A stretch of 64,000 bases of DNA from Actinomycetospora chiangmaiensis DSM 45062 (GCF_000379625.1 NZ_KB903246.1:124001-188000); one strand, 5' to 3'. Shown: positions 8,595-17,022, counted from the first letter of the stretch. The notes: a model not told the origin generated them from the letters alone. Made by a program: numbers and translations.

Positions 8595-8604
8595 CACTAT
8601 AGTG
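8595..8604. promoter_or_regulatory. Palindromic shared -10 of two divergent leaderless genes
   Basis: The perfect 10-bp palindrome CACTATAGTG gives TATAGT on each strand. On plus it ends 7 bases before GTG 8611; on minus it ends 8 bases before ATG 8587. The symmetric core extends to a near-perfect 16-mer (8592-8607), which could also be the operator of the XRE protein. Confidence 0.6.
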
Positions 8605-8610
8605 ACCTCC

Positions 8611-9159
8611 GTGGACCTGACGACCTCGCTCGCCACGGTCGTGCGCGAGCGGCGACTGGAGCGTGACCTCACCGTCCGCGCGCTCGCCGACCGCGCCGGG
8701 GTGTCCCGGGCGATGATCGCCAAGGTCGAGGCGGGCGAGGCCCAGCCCACGGCCGCGCTGCTCGGCCGACTGTCCGGGGCGCTCGGACTGAGCCTGTCGG
8801 AGCTCGTCGCCCGCGCCGAGGGCGGCGACCGCCTCGCCCGCCGCGCCGACCAGCCGACCTGGACCGACCCGACGTCGGGCTACGTCCGCCGGGCGGTCTC
8901 CCCGCGGGCCGGGGGTGACCTCGAGCTCGTCGAGGTCACGATGCCGCCGCACGCGCAGGCCGGGTTCGCCGCGGACACCCACGCGTTCCTGCGCCACCGG
9001 ATCTGGGTGCTCGAGGGGGTCCTGGAGTTCGTCGAGGGGACCACCGTGCACCGCCTGCACACGGGCGACTGCCTCGAACTCGGACCGCCGGTCGACTGCG
9101 TCTACCGCAACGCCACCGACGAGCCGGTGCGCTACCTGGTGGCGGTGACCCGGCGCTGA
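8611..9159 (+). CDS. XRE-family regulator with C-terminal cupin
   Basis: 182 residues from GTG 8611; GTG 8602 is in frame but lies inside the -10. Residues about 8-65 form an XRE/HipB helix-turn-helix (VRALADRAGVSRAMIAKVEA). The C-terminal half is a cupin_2 barrel (MPPHAQAGFAADTHAFLRHR, then GDCLELGPPVDCVYRN) that should bind a small effector. This architecture is typical of one-component repressors of neighbouring detoxification or catabolic genes. The divergent acetyltransferase is the obvious target. Confidence 0.88.
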   Translation: MDLTTSLATVVRERRLERDLTVRALADRAGVSRAMIAKVEAGEAQPTAALLGRLSGALGLSLSELVARAEGGDRLARRADQPTWTDPTSGYVRRAVSPRAGGDLELVEVTMPPHAQAGFAADTHAFLRHRIWVLEGVLEFVEGTTVHRLHTGDCLELGPPVDCVYRNATDEPVRYLVAVTRR

Positions 9160-9162
9160 CGA

Positions 9163-9195
9163 CCTGACCCGACCCGTCGTCGGGACGGGGTCAGG
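9163..9195. terminator. Bidirectional hairpin between XRE-cupin and dioxygenase genes
   Basis: The outer arms 9163-9170 and 9188-9195 enclose the inner hairpin CCCGTCGTCGGG. The stop codon of the minus-strand dioxygenase lies inside the stem. Confidence 0.65.
9173..9185. repeat. One copy of the dispersed 13-mer CCCGTCGTCGGGA
   Basis: Exact copies start at 9173, 13225, 26165, 31088, 36896, 40498, 58711 and 60476 on plus, and at 34846 and 39331 on minus. The variant with C at position 5 starts at 1797, 29568, 37383, 44209 and 46328 on plus, and at 50840 on minus. The ends can pair (CCCG with CGGG) around a 4-base loop. Most copies are inside genes. Confidence 0.8.
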
Positions 9196-10069
9196 CGAGG
9201 GAGAAGGAGCGCCGGGAGAGGCCCCACATCATCCCGTCGATCTCCGTGCGCACGGGCGCCTCGGGATCGGTGGCCGCGCCGAGGGCGACGAAGAGCGGCA
9301 CGTAGTGCTCGGCGGTGGGGTGGGCGTAGGGCATGCCCGGCGCGTCGCGGAAGCGGCGGAGCTCCTCGACGTCGCCGTGGGCGAGGGCGTCGGCGACCCA
9401 GGCGTCGAAGTCGTCGGTCCAGCCGGGCACGGCGTCGCCGCGCAGCATGTCGCGGGTGAGGAAGGGCAGACCGTGGGTCATGAAGCCGGACCCGACGACG
9501 AGCACGCCCTCGTGGCGCAGCTCGCGCAGCCGGGCGCCGATCCGCATGAGCCGCTCGGGGTCCTCGTCGGGCATGGAGACCTGCAGCACCGGGACGTCGG
9601 CGTTCGGGTACATCACCGAGAGCGGCACCCAGGCGCCGTGGTCGAGCCCGCGGGCGGACCGGTGGACCTGCTCGGTGCCGTCGCCCAGCAGGCCGGCGAC
9701 GCGGTCGGCGAGCGTCGTCGCGTCGGGCGTCGCGTAGGTCATCGTGTAGTAGCGCGGGGCGAAGCCGCCGAAGTCGTAGACCAGCGGCGTGCCCTCCTCC
9801 GGGGCGGAGAGGGTCAGCGGGGCGGACTCCCAGTGCGCGGAGACGATGACGATCGCGCGCGGCTGCGGCATGCGGTGCGCCCAGCCGAAGAGGTCGCGCA
9901 TCCACCCGCCGTCGTCGTAGAGCGGCGGCGCGCCGTGCGAGAGGTAGATCGCCGGCATGGGACCGTCGGTCGGGCTCCACGGACGCCGACCCGACGCGGT
10001 GTCCCGGGCCGGGCCGATGAAGGCGTCGAAGGCGGCGCCGGGGACGGCCGTGTCGAACGGGGAACTCAT
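9191..10069 (-). CDS. LigB-type class III extradiol dioxygenase, DODA/YgiD-like
   Basis: 292 residues from ATG 10069, preceded by AGGAG at 8 bases. Fe(II)- or Zn-dependent class III ring-cleavage fold: metal-binding histidines in IYLSHGAPPLYDD, VSAHWES and the C-terminal MPYAHPTAEHYVPLFVALGA, plus GSGFMTHGL. E. coli YgiD and plant DOPA 4,5-dioxygenases belong here, so a catechol or DOPA-like substrate is likely. It is divergent from a MarR regulator over an inverted repeat (10123-10134), which indicates control by an aromatic ligand. Confidence 0.87.
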   Translation of the reverse strand: MSSPFDTAVPGAAFDAFIGPARDTASGRRPWSPTDGPMPAIYLSHGAPPLYDDGGWMRDLFGWAHRMPQPRAIVIVSAHWESAPLTLSAPEEGTPLVYDFGGFAPRYYTMTYATPDATTLADRVAGLLGDGTEQVHRSARGLDHGAWVPLSVMYPNADVPVLQVSMPDEDPERLMRIGARLRELRHEGVLVVGSGFMTHGLPFLTRDMLRGDAVPGWTDDFDAWVADALAHGDVEELRRFRDAPGMPYAHPTAEHYVPLFVALGAATDPEAPVRTEIDGMMWGLSRRSFSLA

Positions 10070-10122
10070 GGCGGACACTCCTGCTACGTGATGGTTCGGC
10101 CACGGACGTTACCCGTGCACAG

Positions 10123-10143
10123 TTGAAGCATCAAGTGTAAAGT
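10123..10143. promoter_or_regulatory. Putative MarR operator and -10 of marR
   Basis: The 12-mer TTGAAGCATCAA (10123-10134) is a TTGA-N4-TCAA inverted repeat typical of MarR sites. TAAAGT (10138-10143) ends 7 bases before ATG 10151, which suggests a leaderless, self-regulated marR and coordinate control of the dioxygenase. Confidence 0.55.
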
Positions 10144-10150
10144 GGTGGAC

Positions 10151-10639
10151 ATGGCCGACTGGTTGACCGCAGAGGAACAGCGGGCGTGGCGACGCACCGC
10201 CGCCATGTTCACCCTGCTGCCCGCCGCGCTCGACGCGGCGATGCAGCGCGACGCCGGCCTCACCCAGTTCTCGTACCTGGTCCTCGCCATGCTCTCCGAG
10301 GAGCCGGGGCGCACCATGCCGATGAGCGAGCTGGCGTCCATGGTCAGCTCGTCGCTGTCCCGTCTCTCCCACGTGGTCTCGCGGCTCGAGAAGCAGGGCT
10401 GGGTCACCCGCGAGCCGTGCCAGGACAACGGCCGCGTGACGATGGCCCGGCTCACCGACGCCGGGTGGGACAAGGTGGTCGCGGCCGCACCCGGGCACGC
10501 CGCCGAGGTGCGGCGGCTCGTGATCGACGCCGTGGGCCCCGACCGCATCGCCGACCTGGACGCCATCACGGGCGCCATCCTCCGCCGCCTCGACCCCGGC
10601 GGGAAGATGCGCGCCAACCCGCTGAGCCAGGGCTGCTGA
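10151..10639 (+). CDS. MarR-family transcriptional regulator
   Basis: 162 residues from ATG 10151; two GTG codons upstream overlap the -10 and are less likely. Winged helix typical of MarR: LTQFSYLVLAMLSEE, then the recognition helix SELASMVSSSLSRLSHVVSRLEKQGWVTRE, wing DNGRVTMARLTDAGWD, and flanking dimerisation helices. It should bind as a dimer to the inverted repeat just upstream and be released by a phenolic ligand or oxidant. The dioxygenase is the probable regulon member. Confidence 0.87.
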   Translation: MADWLTAEEQRAWRRTAAMFTLLPAALDAAMQRDAGLTQFSYLVLAMLSEEPGRTMPMSELASMVSSSLSRLSHVVSRLEKQGWVTREPCQDNGRVTMARLTDAGWDKVVAAAPGHAAEVRRLVIDAVGPDRIADLDAITGAILRRLDPGGKMRANPLSQGC

Positions 10640-10643
10640 GGGC

Positions 10644-11114
10644 TCAGGTCGCGTCGGGGTCGAACGGGGCCGCCTCGCCCGGCTGGAGCGGGGTCGCCCG
10701 GTCGGACTGCCCCTTGATCGTGCCGCCCGCCCCGGCCGCCGGGAGCCCGTGGGCCATGCCGTTCGAGCCGTTCGTGCCGTACGAGCCGTTCACGGGCGGG
10801 GGCGCCGTGTCGGCCGGCGTGGCGGCGCCGGTCCAGGTGCCGTCCTGGACCGGGTCGAACAGCGAGCGCCGCACGGCCGCCCGGGGGTCCATGTTGCGGA
10901 TCTGGCGCAGGTCCTCGAGCGGCTTGCGGAACTCGTCGAACTCGGGCCCGATCTCGTCGCGCAGCTGGTCGCGGGCGCCCGCGGCGTACTCGCGGACCGT
11001 GCGCATGGTGTCGGCCACCCAGCGGATGGCGCCGGGCAGCCGTTCCGGGCCCAGCACGAACAGCCCGATCAGCGCGAGGACGAGGATCTCGCCCCACCCG
11101 ACGCTCTCGAACAC
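10644..11114 (-). CDS. tatB: Twin-arginine translocase subunit TatB
   Basis: 156 residues from GTG 11114, with AGGAGG 7 bases upstream. The N-terminal membrane helix and hinge are classic: VGWGEILVLALIGLFVLGPE then RLPGAIRW, followed by an amphipathic helix (VREYAAGARDQLRDEIGPEF). The C-terminal third is low-complexity, Gly/Pro/Asn-rich and probably disordered. The gene ends the sigE-rseA-htrA-tatB block found in mycobacteria. TatB forms the Tat substrate receptor with TatC, which is not in this window. Confidence 0.92.
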   Translation of the reverse strand: MFESVGWGEILVLALIGLFVLGPERLPGAIRWVADTMRTVREYAAGARDQLRDEIGPEFDEFRKPLEDLRQIRNMDPRAAVRRSLFDPVQDGTWTGAATPADTAPPPVNGSYGTNGSNGMAHGLPAAGAGGTIKGQSDRATPLQPGEAAPFDPDAT

Positions 11115-11130
11115 CGGAGGTCCTCCTGGC

Positions 11131-12795
11131 CTACAGCTGCGCCTGCAGCGACAGGGGCCGGCCACCGCGGACGACCCCGAGCGTCACCGCGTCCCCGGGA
11201 CGGTGCTCCCGGATCGCGACGACCAGCTCGTCCGCCGAGGCTATCGGGCGCTGGTCCACGCGAGTGACGACGTCGCCCTCCAGCACCCCGGCGCGGGAGG
11301 CCGGGCCGCCCTGGACGACGTTCAGCACCTGCGCGCCGTCGGAGGTGCCGTCGGTGACCGACTTGGCGTTCACCCCGAGGTCGGTGTGCGCGAAGGAGCC
11401 GGTGCGGATGAGCGACTCGGCGATCACCCGCACGTCGTCGATCGGGATCGCGAACCCGAGGCCGATCGACCCGCCCTGACCCGAGGAGTCCGAGCCCCCG
11501 AGCGTGCGGATGGCGGTGTTGATCCCGACGACGGCTCCGGTGGAGTCCACGAGCGCCCCGCCGGAGTTGCCGGGGTTGATCGCGGCGTCGGTCTGGATCG
11601 CGTCGATCACCGGGTTCACGTTCGCGGTCTCGGCGTCGAGCCGCACGGGCCGGCGCAGCGAGCTCACGATGCCGGTGGTCACCGTGCCGGCGAGACCGAG
11701 CGGCGAGCCGATCGCGATGACGCCGTCGCCCACCCGCAGGTCCGACGACCGCCCGAGCTGGGCGACGACCGGGTCGGCGACGTTCACCTTGATCACCGCG
11801 ATGTCGGTCTGCGGATCGCGCCCGACGATCTGCGCCGGCGCGCGGACGCCGGAGGCGAACACCGCCTCGAGCGTCGCGCGCGGGTCGGTGGCCGCGAGGG
11901 AGACGACGTGGTTGTTGGTGACGATGTCGCCGCGCGGGTCGACCACGACGCCGGACCCGGTGCCGCCGGTGGTGCCGGAGCGCACCTCGATGGAGACCAC
12001 GGCGGGGACGACCCGCCCGGCCACGTCCGCGACCGATCCCGCGGGCCGTTCCTTGCCGGCGTCGACCTGCGCGAGGGTGGCCCCCGGGTCGACGACGGTG
12101 GCCGCACCTTCGGCGGTGAGGTGCCCGACGACGCCGCCGACGGCCCCGACGAGCAGGGCCAGCACGGCCAGCATCGCGATGGCGCTCGGCGCGACCCGGC
12201 GGCCGAAGAGCAGCTCGCGGGCCGACAGGCGGGGCCCGGTGGCGCGGCGGTCGGGCGCGGGGGCGCTCTCCCGCACGGCCGGCCCACCCAGTTCGACGGC
12301 GGCCGCGGGGTCGCGCCACGGGTCGCGCTCGGCGGTCTCCCCGGCCCAGAAGTCGTCGGGGACGTCCGTCGGGGTCCGCGCGCCGTCCCGCGGGCGCTGC
12401 AGCGGCTCCGCGGCGTCGGCGGGCCGCCCGAAGGCGCCGGCCAGCGCGACCGACGGCTCCCGCGACCCCGACGGTGCCGTGGCCCCGTCCGTGGTCGGGC
12501 GGTCGGCGAAGGAGCCCGCGGACCCGGCGGGCCGGCCGAACTCGGTCGCGAGGTCGGCCGAGGCGGGCTCGGCGTGGCCGTTGCGCTCGGCATGACCGTT
12601 GCGCTCGGCATGGCCGTTGGGCTCGGCGTCGCCGTTGGGCTCGGCGTCGCCGTTGGGCTCGGCGTGGCCGTTGGTCCGGCCGTTCACGCGGTGTGCGTGT
12701 CCGTTGCGGTGGCCGTCGGCGGCGGCCTCCGTGTCCGGTTCCGGGGGCGCCTCGGGGCGTTCCGTCGTCGCGTTCCGCGACCAGGGGCTGCTCAT
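11131..12795 (-). CDS. htrA: HtrA/DegP-type membrane-anchored serine protease
   Basis: 554 residues from ATG 12795. A long hydrophilic cytosolic N-terminus (about 190 residues, with NGHAEP-type repeats) precedes one membrane helix (IAMLAVLALLVGAVGGVVG). The extracytoplasmic trypsin-like domain carries the triad His296 (TNNHVV), Asp331 (TDIAVIKV) and Ser411 (NPGNSGGAL), and a C-terminal PDZ domain starts near residue 455. It degrades misfolded envelope proteins. Position after sigE and rseA indicates membership of the envelope-stress regulon. The start is uncertain because Shine-Dalgarno pairing is weak; TACCGT near 12885 on this strand could be an extra promoter. Confidence 0.88.
   Translation of the reverse strand: MSSPWSRNATTERPEAPPEPDTEAAADGHRNGHAHRVNGRTNGHAEPNGDAEPNGDAEPNGHAERNGHAERNGHAEPASADLATEFGRPAGSAGSFADRPTTDGATAPSGSREPSVALAGAFGRPADAAEPLQRPRDGARTPTDVPDDFWAGETAERDPWRDPAAAVELGGPAVRESAPAPDRRATGPRLSARELLFGRRVAPSAIAMLAVLALLVGAVGGVVGHLTAEGAATVVDPGATLAQVDAGKERPAGSVADVAGRVVPAVVSIEVRSGTTGGTGSGVVVDPRGDIVTNNHVVSLAATDPRATLEAVFASGVRAPAQIVGRDPQTDIAVIKVNVADPVVAQLGRSSDLRVGDGVIAIGSPLGLAGTVTTGIVSSLRRPVRLDAETANVNPVIDAIQTDAAINPGNSGGALVDSTGAVVGINTAIRTLGGSDSSGQGGSIGLGFAIPIDDVRVIAESLIRTGSFAHTDLGVNAKSVTDGTSDGAQVLNVVQGGPASRAGVLEGDVVTRVDQRPIASADELVVAIREHRPGDAVTLGVVRGGRPLSLQAQL
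12571..12675. repeat. Tandem 18-bp repeat in htrA
   Basis: Five 18-base units (12571-12660) and a partial sixth encode, on the minus strand, NGHAEP, NGHAER or NGDAEP in the disordered N-terminus of HtrA. The units at 12625 and 12643 are identical, which points to recent slippage or duplication. Confidence 0.85.
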
Positions 12796-12949
12796 GGCTG
12801 CGCTCTCGTCAACGACGCCGCCGTCGCCGGCCGGGGGCCGGGAGTGTTCGGGCGCGCGCGGTGGGTGGTCATCGTCCTGCCACGGTAGAGCGCGGACGAC
12901 TCCCGGGGCGACACCACCCGATCGTCCGGGTCGGTCCGTGAAGGAGCGG

Positions 12950-13609
12950 TCAGGACGACGGGCGCGCCCGGGTGGCGTCCGGCGGTGCCATCGGCGGCGT
13001 GGTGGGCGTCGTCGTGGCGGCGCGCGCCGCCGCGTCCTGCACCACCGCGCCGACCACGACGTTGCCGCGGTCGCCGACCGCGGGCGCCGCAGCCGTGAGC
13101 GAGGCACCGACCTCGGGGGCACGCCCGGGGGTGGGTGCGGGGGACACCGCGCCCGCGGCGAGCACCGGGCCCGCGACCGCCGCCGCCCCGGCCACGAGGC
13201 CGGAGGCCACGACGGCCGGGAGGACCCGTCGTCGGGAACGGGGACCGCGACCACCCCGCCGGCCGTGCCGGGCGGGCGGCGCCTCGGCGGGCACGACGAA
13301 GCGGCCCTGCGCGTCGATCCCGAGCCCCGCGGGGGCCTCGGGCAGCTCGGCGTCGTCGGGGATGTTGCGCAGCGACGCCAGCAGCGAGGACGGGACGCCG
13401 GGGCAGTCGGCGGCGCGAAGCCGACGGCGGGCCTGCCGCTGCGCGGCGACCTCCGCGGCACAGCTCGGGCAGTGGTCGACGTGGGCGGCGGCCCGCCCGG
13501 CAGCGGCCTCGCCGAGCTCGCCGTCGACGAAGGCGACGACCGCGTCGAGCGTCAGGTGGCCGGAGTCGGACCAGCGCGACCAGGGCGCGCCCGGGGCGCG
13601 CCCGATCAC
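12950..13609 (-). CDS. rseA: Anti-sigma factor with ZAS zinc motif (RseA-like)
   Basis: 219 residues from GTG 13609, overlapping the sigE stop in a GTGA junction (13606-13609). Residues about 17-60 form an anti-sigma domain with the zinc signature HVDHCPSC (H-x3-C-x2-C). One membrane helix follows near residue 130 ([20 protein letters not shown]), with an Ala/Pro/Thr-rich tail outside. It should hold SigE inactive until redox or envelope stress releases it. One copy of the dispersed 13-mer starts at 13225. Confidence 0.87.
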   Translation of the reverse strand: MIGRAPGAPWSRWSDSGHLTLDAVVAFVDGELGEAAAGRAAAHVDHCPSCAAEVAAQRQARRRLRAADCPGVPSSLLASLRNIPDDAELPEAPAGLGIDAQGRFVVPAEAPPARHGRRGGRGPRSRRRVLPAVVASGLVAGAAAVAGPVLAAGAVSPAPTPGRAPEVGASLTAAAPAVGDRGNVVVGAVVQDAAARAATTTPTTPPMAPPDATRARPSS

Positions 13610-14208
13610 GTCAGCTCCCCCGCCCGCTCCGCGTCGCCGCGACGACGCTCCAGCGCACTGCGCAGGGCCTGCCGGCCCCGGTGGATTCGACTGCGCACGG
13701 TCCCCAGTTTGACATCCAGGGTGGCCGCGATCTCCTCGTACGAGAGCCCTTCCACGTCACAGAGCACCACGGCCGCGCGGAACTCCGGCGCGAGCTCGTC
13801 GAGGGCGCCCTGCAGATCGGGGTCGAGGTGGGCCTCGGAGAAGACCTGCTCGGGGTCCGGGCCGCCGCCGGGGAGCCGGTCGGTGTCCTCGGGCAGGCCC
13901 TCCATCCGGAGCCGGCCGCGGCGACGCACCATGTCGAGGAACAGGTTCGTCGTGATCCGGTGCAGCCAGCCCTCGAAGGTGCCCGGCTTGTACGCGGCGA
14001 GCGAGCGGAAGACCCGGATGAAGGTCTCCTGGGTGAGGTCCTCGGCGTCGTGCGCGTCGCCGGTCAGCCGGTAGGCGAGGCGGTACACGCGGTCCGCGTG
14101 CTCGCGCACGACGTCGTCCCAGGACGGCGGGGTCGACGCCGCGTCCTCGGTGAAGCCCGGGACGTGCCCCTCACGGTGGTCGGGGCGCGCGGCGAGCGTC
14201 TCGGTCAT
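13606..14208 (-). CDS. sigE: ECF sigma factor SigE-like
   Basis: 200 residues from ATG 14208, with GGAGAG at suitable spacing; ATG 14232 lacks a ribosome site. Region 2 is visible as [20 protein letters not shown] and [19 protein letters not shown], then [20 protein letters not shown]. Region 4 is [40 protein letters not shown] and [12 protein letters not shown]. Group IV sigma factors of this type activate envelope and surface stress genes, and the next gene is its anti-sigma factor. The block matches the mycobacterial sigE locus. Confidence 0.92.
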   Translation of the reverse strand: MTETLAARPDHREGHVPGFTEDAASTPPSWDDVVREHADRVYRLAYRLTGDAHDAEDLTQETFIRVFRSLAAYKPGTFEGWLHRITTNLFLDMVRRRGRLRMEGLPEDTDRLPGGGPDPEQVFSEAHLDPDLQGALDELAPEFRAAVVLCDVEGLSYEEIAATLDVKLGTVRSRIHRGRQALRSALERRRGDAERAGELT

Positions 14209-14363
14209 GGCAACACTCTCTCCGTCGGTCATGACATGCGGGTGAGGTTCGTCTGAGAGGGGGCTGAGGAACACCCCCGGCCGACGCGACCGCCATCACT
14301 CCCGTGGGCGCCACCATCCGGACGCGCGCGGCGCGGCGCGGTGATCGACCGGCGCGGTCGATC

Positions 14364-14369
14364 TAGCCT
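14364..14369 (+). promoter_or_regulatory. -10 element of leaderless O-methyltransferase promoter
   Basis: TAGCCT ends 7 bases before GTG 14377; no Shine-Dalgarno sequence is present. Confidence 0.55.
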
Positions 14370-14376
14370 GGGCCGC

Positions 14377-15432
14377 GTGAGCGAGGACGGGGGACTCGAG
14401 GGGACGCGACGCGTGCGCACACTGCGAGTCGTCGGTCCCGATCCCACGTCGCCCCCTCCCGCCCCGCCGGCGGCCGGCCCGCCCCCCGGGAGGACACCCG
14501 TGCGGGGCACCGATGACGCCAGCCGCCGCAGCACCCACCGACCGGGGCGCAGCACCGCGCGCATCCCCGTCTACCCGCGCGTGCCGACCGGCCCGCTGCG
14601 GTTGCCGAGCACGTCCTTCGCCGGCCGCCCGCGCGTGCCCGAGGACCCCGGCGCCGCGGAGGCGACCACCACCCCGCACACGCTGCCGCGGCTCGTGTCC
14701 GCCGATCCCGCTCTCCCTCCTGACGCCGGGTCGGTGCCGGTCGAGCCGGTTCCCCCGGGTCCCGGGGACGGCGACGTGCGCGACGACCGCGACCAGGACG
14801 CCGGGGAGCGCGAGCGGCTGCGGGCGCGCGCCGAGCACTTCAGTCCGGAGGACGAGGTCCTCGCCGCCGCACGCGAGCGGGCCGCGGAACACGGCATCGT
14901 CCCGGTCGGGGTCGGCGCCGCCGCGGCCCTGACCTTCCTCGCCGCCGCCGGTCGCGCCCGTGCCGTCGTGGAGATCGGCACCGGCGCCGGGGTCGGCACC
15001 ATCAGCCTGCTGCGCGGGATGCCCCGCGAGGGCCTGCTGACGAGCATCGACACCGAGGTGTCGCACCAGCGCCTGACCCGTGTCTCCTGCGCCGAGGCGG
15101 GCTTCGGGTCCGGTCGGGTCCGGATGATCACAGGACGGGCCCTCGAGGTGCTGCCGCGGCTCTCCGACTCCGCCTACGACCTCGTGCTGGTCGACGCCGC
15201 CACCGTCGAGTACCCGCTCTACCTCACCGAGGCGATCCGGCTGCTGCGCCCGGGCGGCGTGGTCGTGCTCGACAACGTCTGCTGGACCGGGCGCGTCACC
15301 GACCCCGCCCGCCGCGACGCGATCTCCGCGGCCCTGCGCGAGACGGTGCGGATGGTGCGCACCGACGAGCGGCTCGCCCCGCTGCTCCTGCCGCTGTCCG
15401 ACGGGCTGCTCTGCGCCTCACTGCTGGGCTGA
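14377..15432 (+). CDS. O-methyltransferase with long disordered N-terminal extension
   Basis: 351 residues from GTG 14377. The C-terminal 200 residues are a class I SAM O-methyltransferase of the catechol/caffeoyl-CoA type: VEIGTGAGVGTISLLRGM (SAM loop), LTSIDTEVSHQRL, YDLVLVDAATVEYPLYL, LRPGGVVVLDNVCWTG. The first 140 residues or so are Pro/Arg/Asp-rich with no domain, unlike the usual 210-220 residue family members. The divergent position next to sigE is the same as in mycobacteria (Rv1220c/sigE, from memory). The substrate is unknown. Confidence 0.87.
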   Translation: MSEDGGLEGTRRVRTLRVVGPDPTSPPPAPPAAGPPPGRTPVRGTDDASRRSTHRPGRSTARIPVYPRVPTGPLRLPSTSFAGRPRVPEDPGAAEATTTPHTLPRLVSADPALPPDAGSVPVEPVPPGPGDGDVRDDRDQDAGERERLRARAEHFSPEDEVLAAARERAAEHGIVPVGVGAAAALTFLAAAGRARAVVEIGTGAGVGTISLLRGMPREGLLTSIDTEVSHQRLTRVSCAEAGFGSGRVRMITGRALEVLPRLSDSAYDLVLVDAATVEYPLYLTEAIRLLRPGGVVVLDNVCWTGRVTDPARRDAISAALRETVRMVRTDERLAPLLLPLSDGLLCASLLG

Positions 15433-15474
15433 GCGACGGCACCGCCCCGCCCGGAACCGCACCGCCGGCCGGAC

Positions 15475-15518
15475 GAACGACCCTCTCGAGCACGGCGATG
15501 CTGCGAGGGTGCCGTTCG
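15475..15518. terminator. Imperfect hairpin between convergent O-methyltransferase and pepA
   Basis: Arms 15475-15492 and 15499-15518 (GAACG, ACCCTC and AGCA blocks paired with short bulges) lie in the 100-base convergent gap. Confidence 0.5.
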
Positions 15519-15532
15519 CTCGGACGGGCGGC

Positions 15533-17020
15533 TCAGACGTGGGCGGCGCAGAACTCCACGAGGGTGCGCGCGGAGAAGCCGGTCGCACCCTTGGCGACCT
15601 CCTCGTGCGGGCTGTCGCACCGGGCGGGGCCGGCGATGTCGAGGTGCGCCCACGGCACGTCACCGACGAACCGGCGGAGGAACAGCGCCGCCACGATGCC
15701 GCCCGGGCCGGGCGGGGCCTGGCGGACGTCGGCGAGCTGCGAGTCGACGTCACCGTCGTGCCCGGCGGCGAGCGGCACGCGCCACCACGCCTCGCCGCTC
15801 GACTCCCCCGCGGCCGTGATCGCCGACGCGAGGTCGTCCGTCGTCGCGAACAGGCCACCGGTGCGTACGCCGAGGGCGACCTTCATCGCCCCCGTCAGCG
15901 TCGCGACGTCCACGACCACGTCCGGGGCGAGCGTCGCGACCGCGTACCCGAGCGCGTCGGCGAGGACCATGCGGCCCTCGGCGTCGGTGTTGGTGACCTC
16001 GGTGGTGCGGCCGTCGTAGTGGCGGACCACGTCGCCGGGCCGGTAGGCCGACCCGGAGACGTGGTTCTCCGCGAGCGGCACCAGCCCGGTGACCCGCACC
16101 GGCAGGTCGAGCGCGGCGACAGCGGCGAGCGCGCCGACCACGGCGGCCCCGCCCGAGCAGTCGGTGCGCATGTCGGCCATGCCGGCGTTCGGCTTGATGG
16201 AGATGCCGCCGGTGTCGAAGGTGATGCCCTTGCCGACGAGCACGACGTGCGTCCCCGCGCCGGCCGGCGCCCACGTGAGCTCGAGGAACCGCGGCGGACG
16301 GGACGAGCCGCCCCCGACGGCGAGCACGCCGCCGAAGCCGTGCTCGGCGAGCCACCGCTCGTCGCGCACCACGGCGTCGACACCGTCGGCCGCGGCGAGG
16401 GCAGCCAGCGCCTGCTCGGCGAACCACTCGGGCGACTTCGCACCCGACGGGCTGTCCGCGAGGTCGCGGGCGATCGCCGTCGCGCCGGCGAGCACGAGCG
16501 CGCGCTCGACGACGGGTCGCTCGGCGGCCGGGACCTCGACCGTCACGTGCGGCGGGTCGGCGGGCGCCGACGAGCGCACCGAGAAACGGTGCGAGCCCAG
16601 GAGCAGCCCGGTGGCCAGCGCCGCCCAGTCCGGGGTCACGCCGTCCTCGGGGACGACGTGCAGGCGCGCCGGGCCGCCGTCGGCCGAAGCTCCGAACAGC
16701 GCGCCCGGGTCGGACCGGCCGCTCGCGACGCGGACGGCGGCCGCGCCCGCACCACGCCACTCCGTGGCGCCCGCGGACCCGGCGCCCACCAGCCATCGGC
16801 CCGCCCCGTCCTCCGGAGCGAGCGCGGCGACGGCACCCGCGGACGGCACCCAGCCGCTCGGCGCGTCGGCCGGTGCCCCGGCATCGTCGCCGGTCCGGCA
16901 CAGGCGGACGAGCGCCGCGCCGGACGCGCCCACCCCGGGGTCGACGAGACGGATCTCCGCGAGCGGGGTCGGCAGCGTCGGCGCGGCGAAGGGCGTGGCC
17001 GGAAGCCTCAGGGCGGTCAC
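15533..17020 (-). CDS. pepA: M17 leucyl aminopeptidase
   Basis: 495 residues from GTG 17020. The C-terminal half carries the M17 two-metal centre: VLVGKGITFDTGGISIKP, the signature NTDAEGRMVLADAL, VDVATLTGAM, and late in the chain DIAGPARC with GATGFSARTLVEF. The N-terminal half is the usual divergent domain. It removes N-terminal residues in protein turnover and possibly in cysteinyl-glycine metabolism. The DUF3117 gene ends 2 bases before the start, so the two may be cotranscribed. Confidence 0.9.
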   Translation of the reverse strand: MTALRLPATPFAAPTLPTPLAEIRLVDPGVGASGAALVRLCRTGDDAGAPADAPSGWVPSAGAVAALAPEDGAGRWLVGAGSAGATEWRGAGAAAVRVASGRSDPGALFGASADGGPARLHVVPEDGVTPDWAALATGLLLGSHRFSVRSSAPADPPHVTVEVPAAERPVVERALVLAGATAIARDLADSPSGAKSPEWFAEQALAALAAADGVDAVVRDERWLAEHGFGGVLAVGGGSSRPPRFLELTWAPAGAGTHVVLVGKGITFDTGGISIKPNAGMADMRTDCSGGAAVVGALAAVAALDLPVRVTGLVPLAENHVSGSAYRPGDVVRHYDGRTTEVTNTDAEGRMVLADALGYAVATLAPDVVVDVATLTGAMKVALGVRTGGLFATTDDLASAITAAGESSGEAWWRVPLAAGHDGDVDSQLADVRQAPPGPGGIVAALFLRRFVGDVPWAHLDIAGPARCDSPHEEVAKGATGFSARTLVEFCAAHV

Positions 17021-17022
17021 CG

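Noticed and set aside
12571-12675. CRISPR-like repeat array
   Set aside because: The units are contiguous 18-mers without spacers and encode an in-frame peptide repeat in HtrA.
10186-12888. 900-codon plus-strand frame across tatB and htrA
   Set aside because: It is the antisense shadow of tatB and htrA, with low-complexity Arg/Gly composition.
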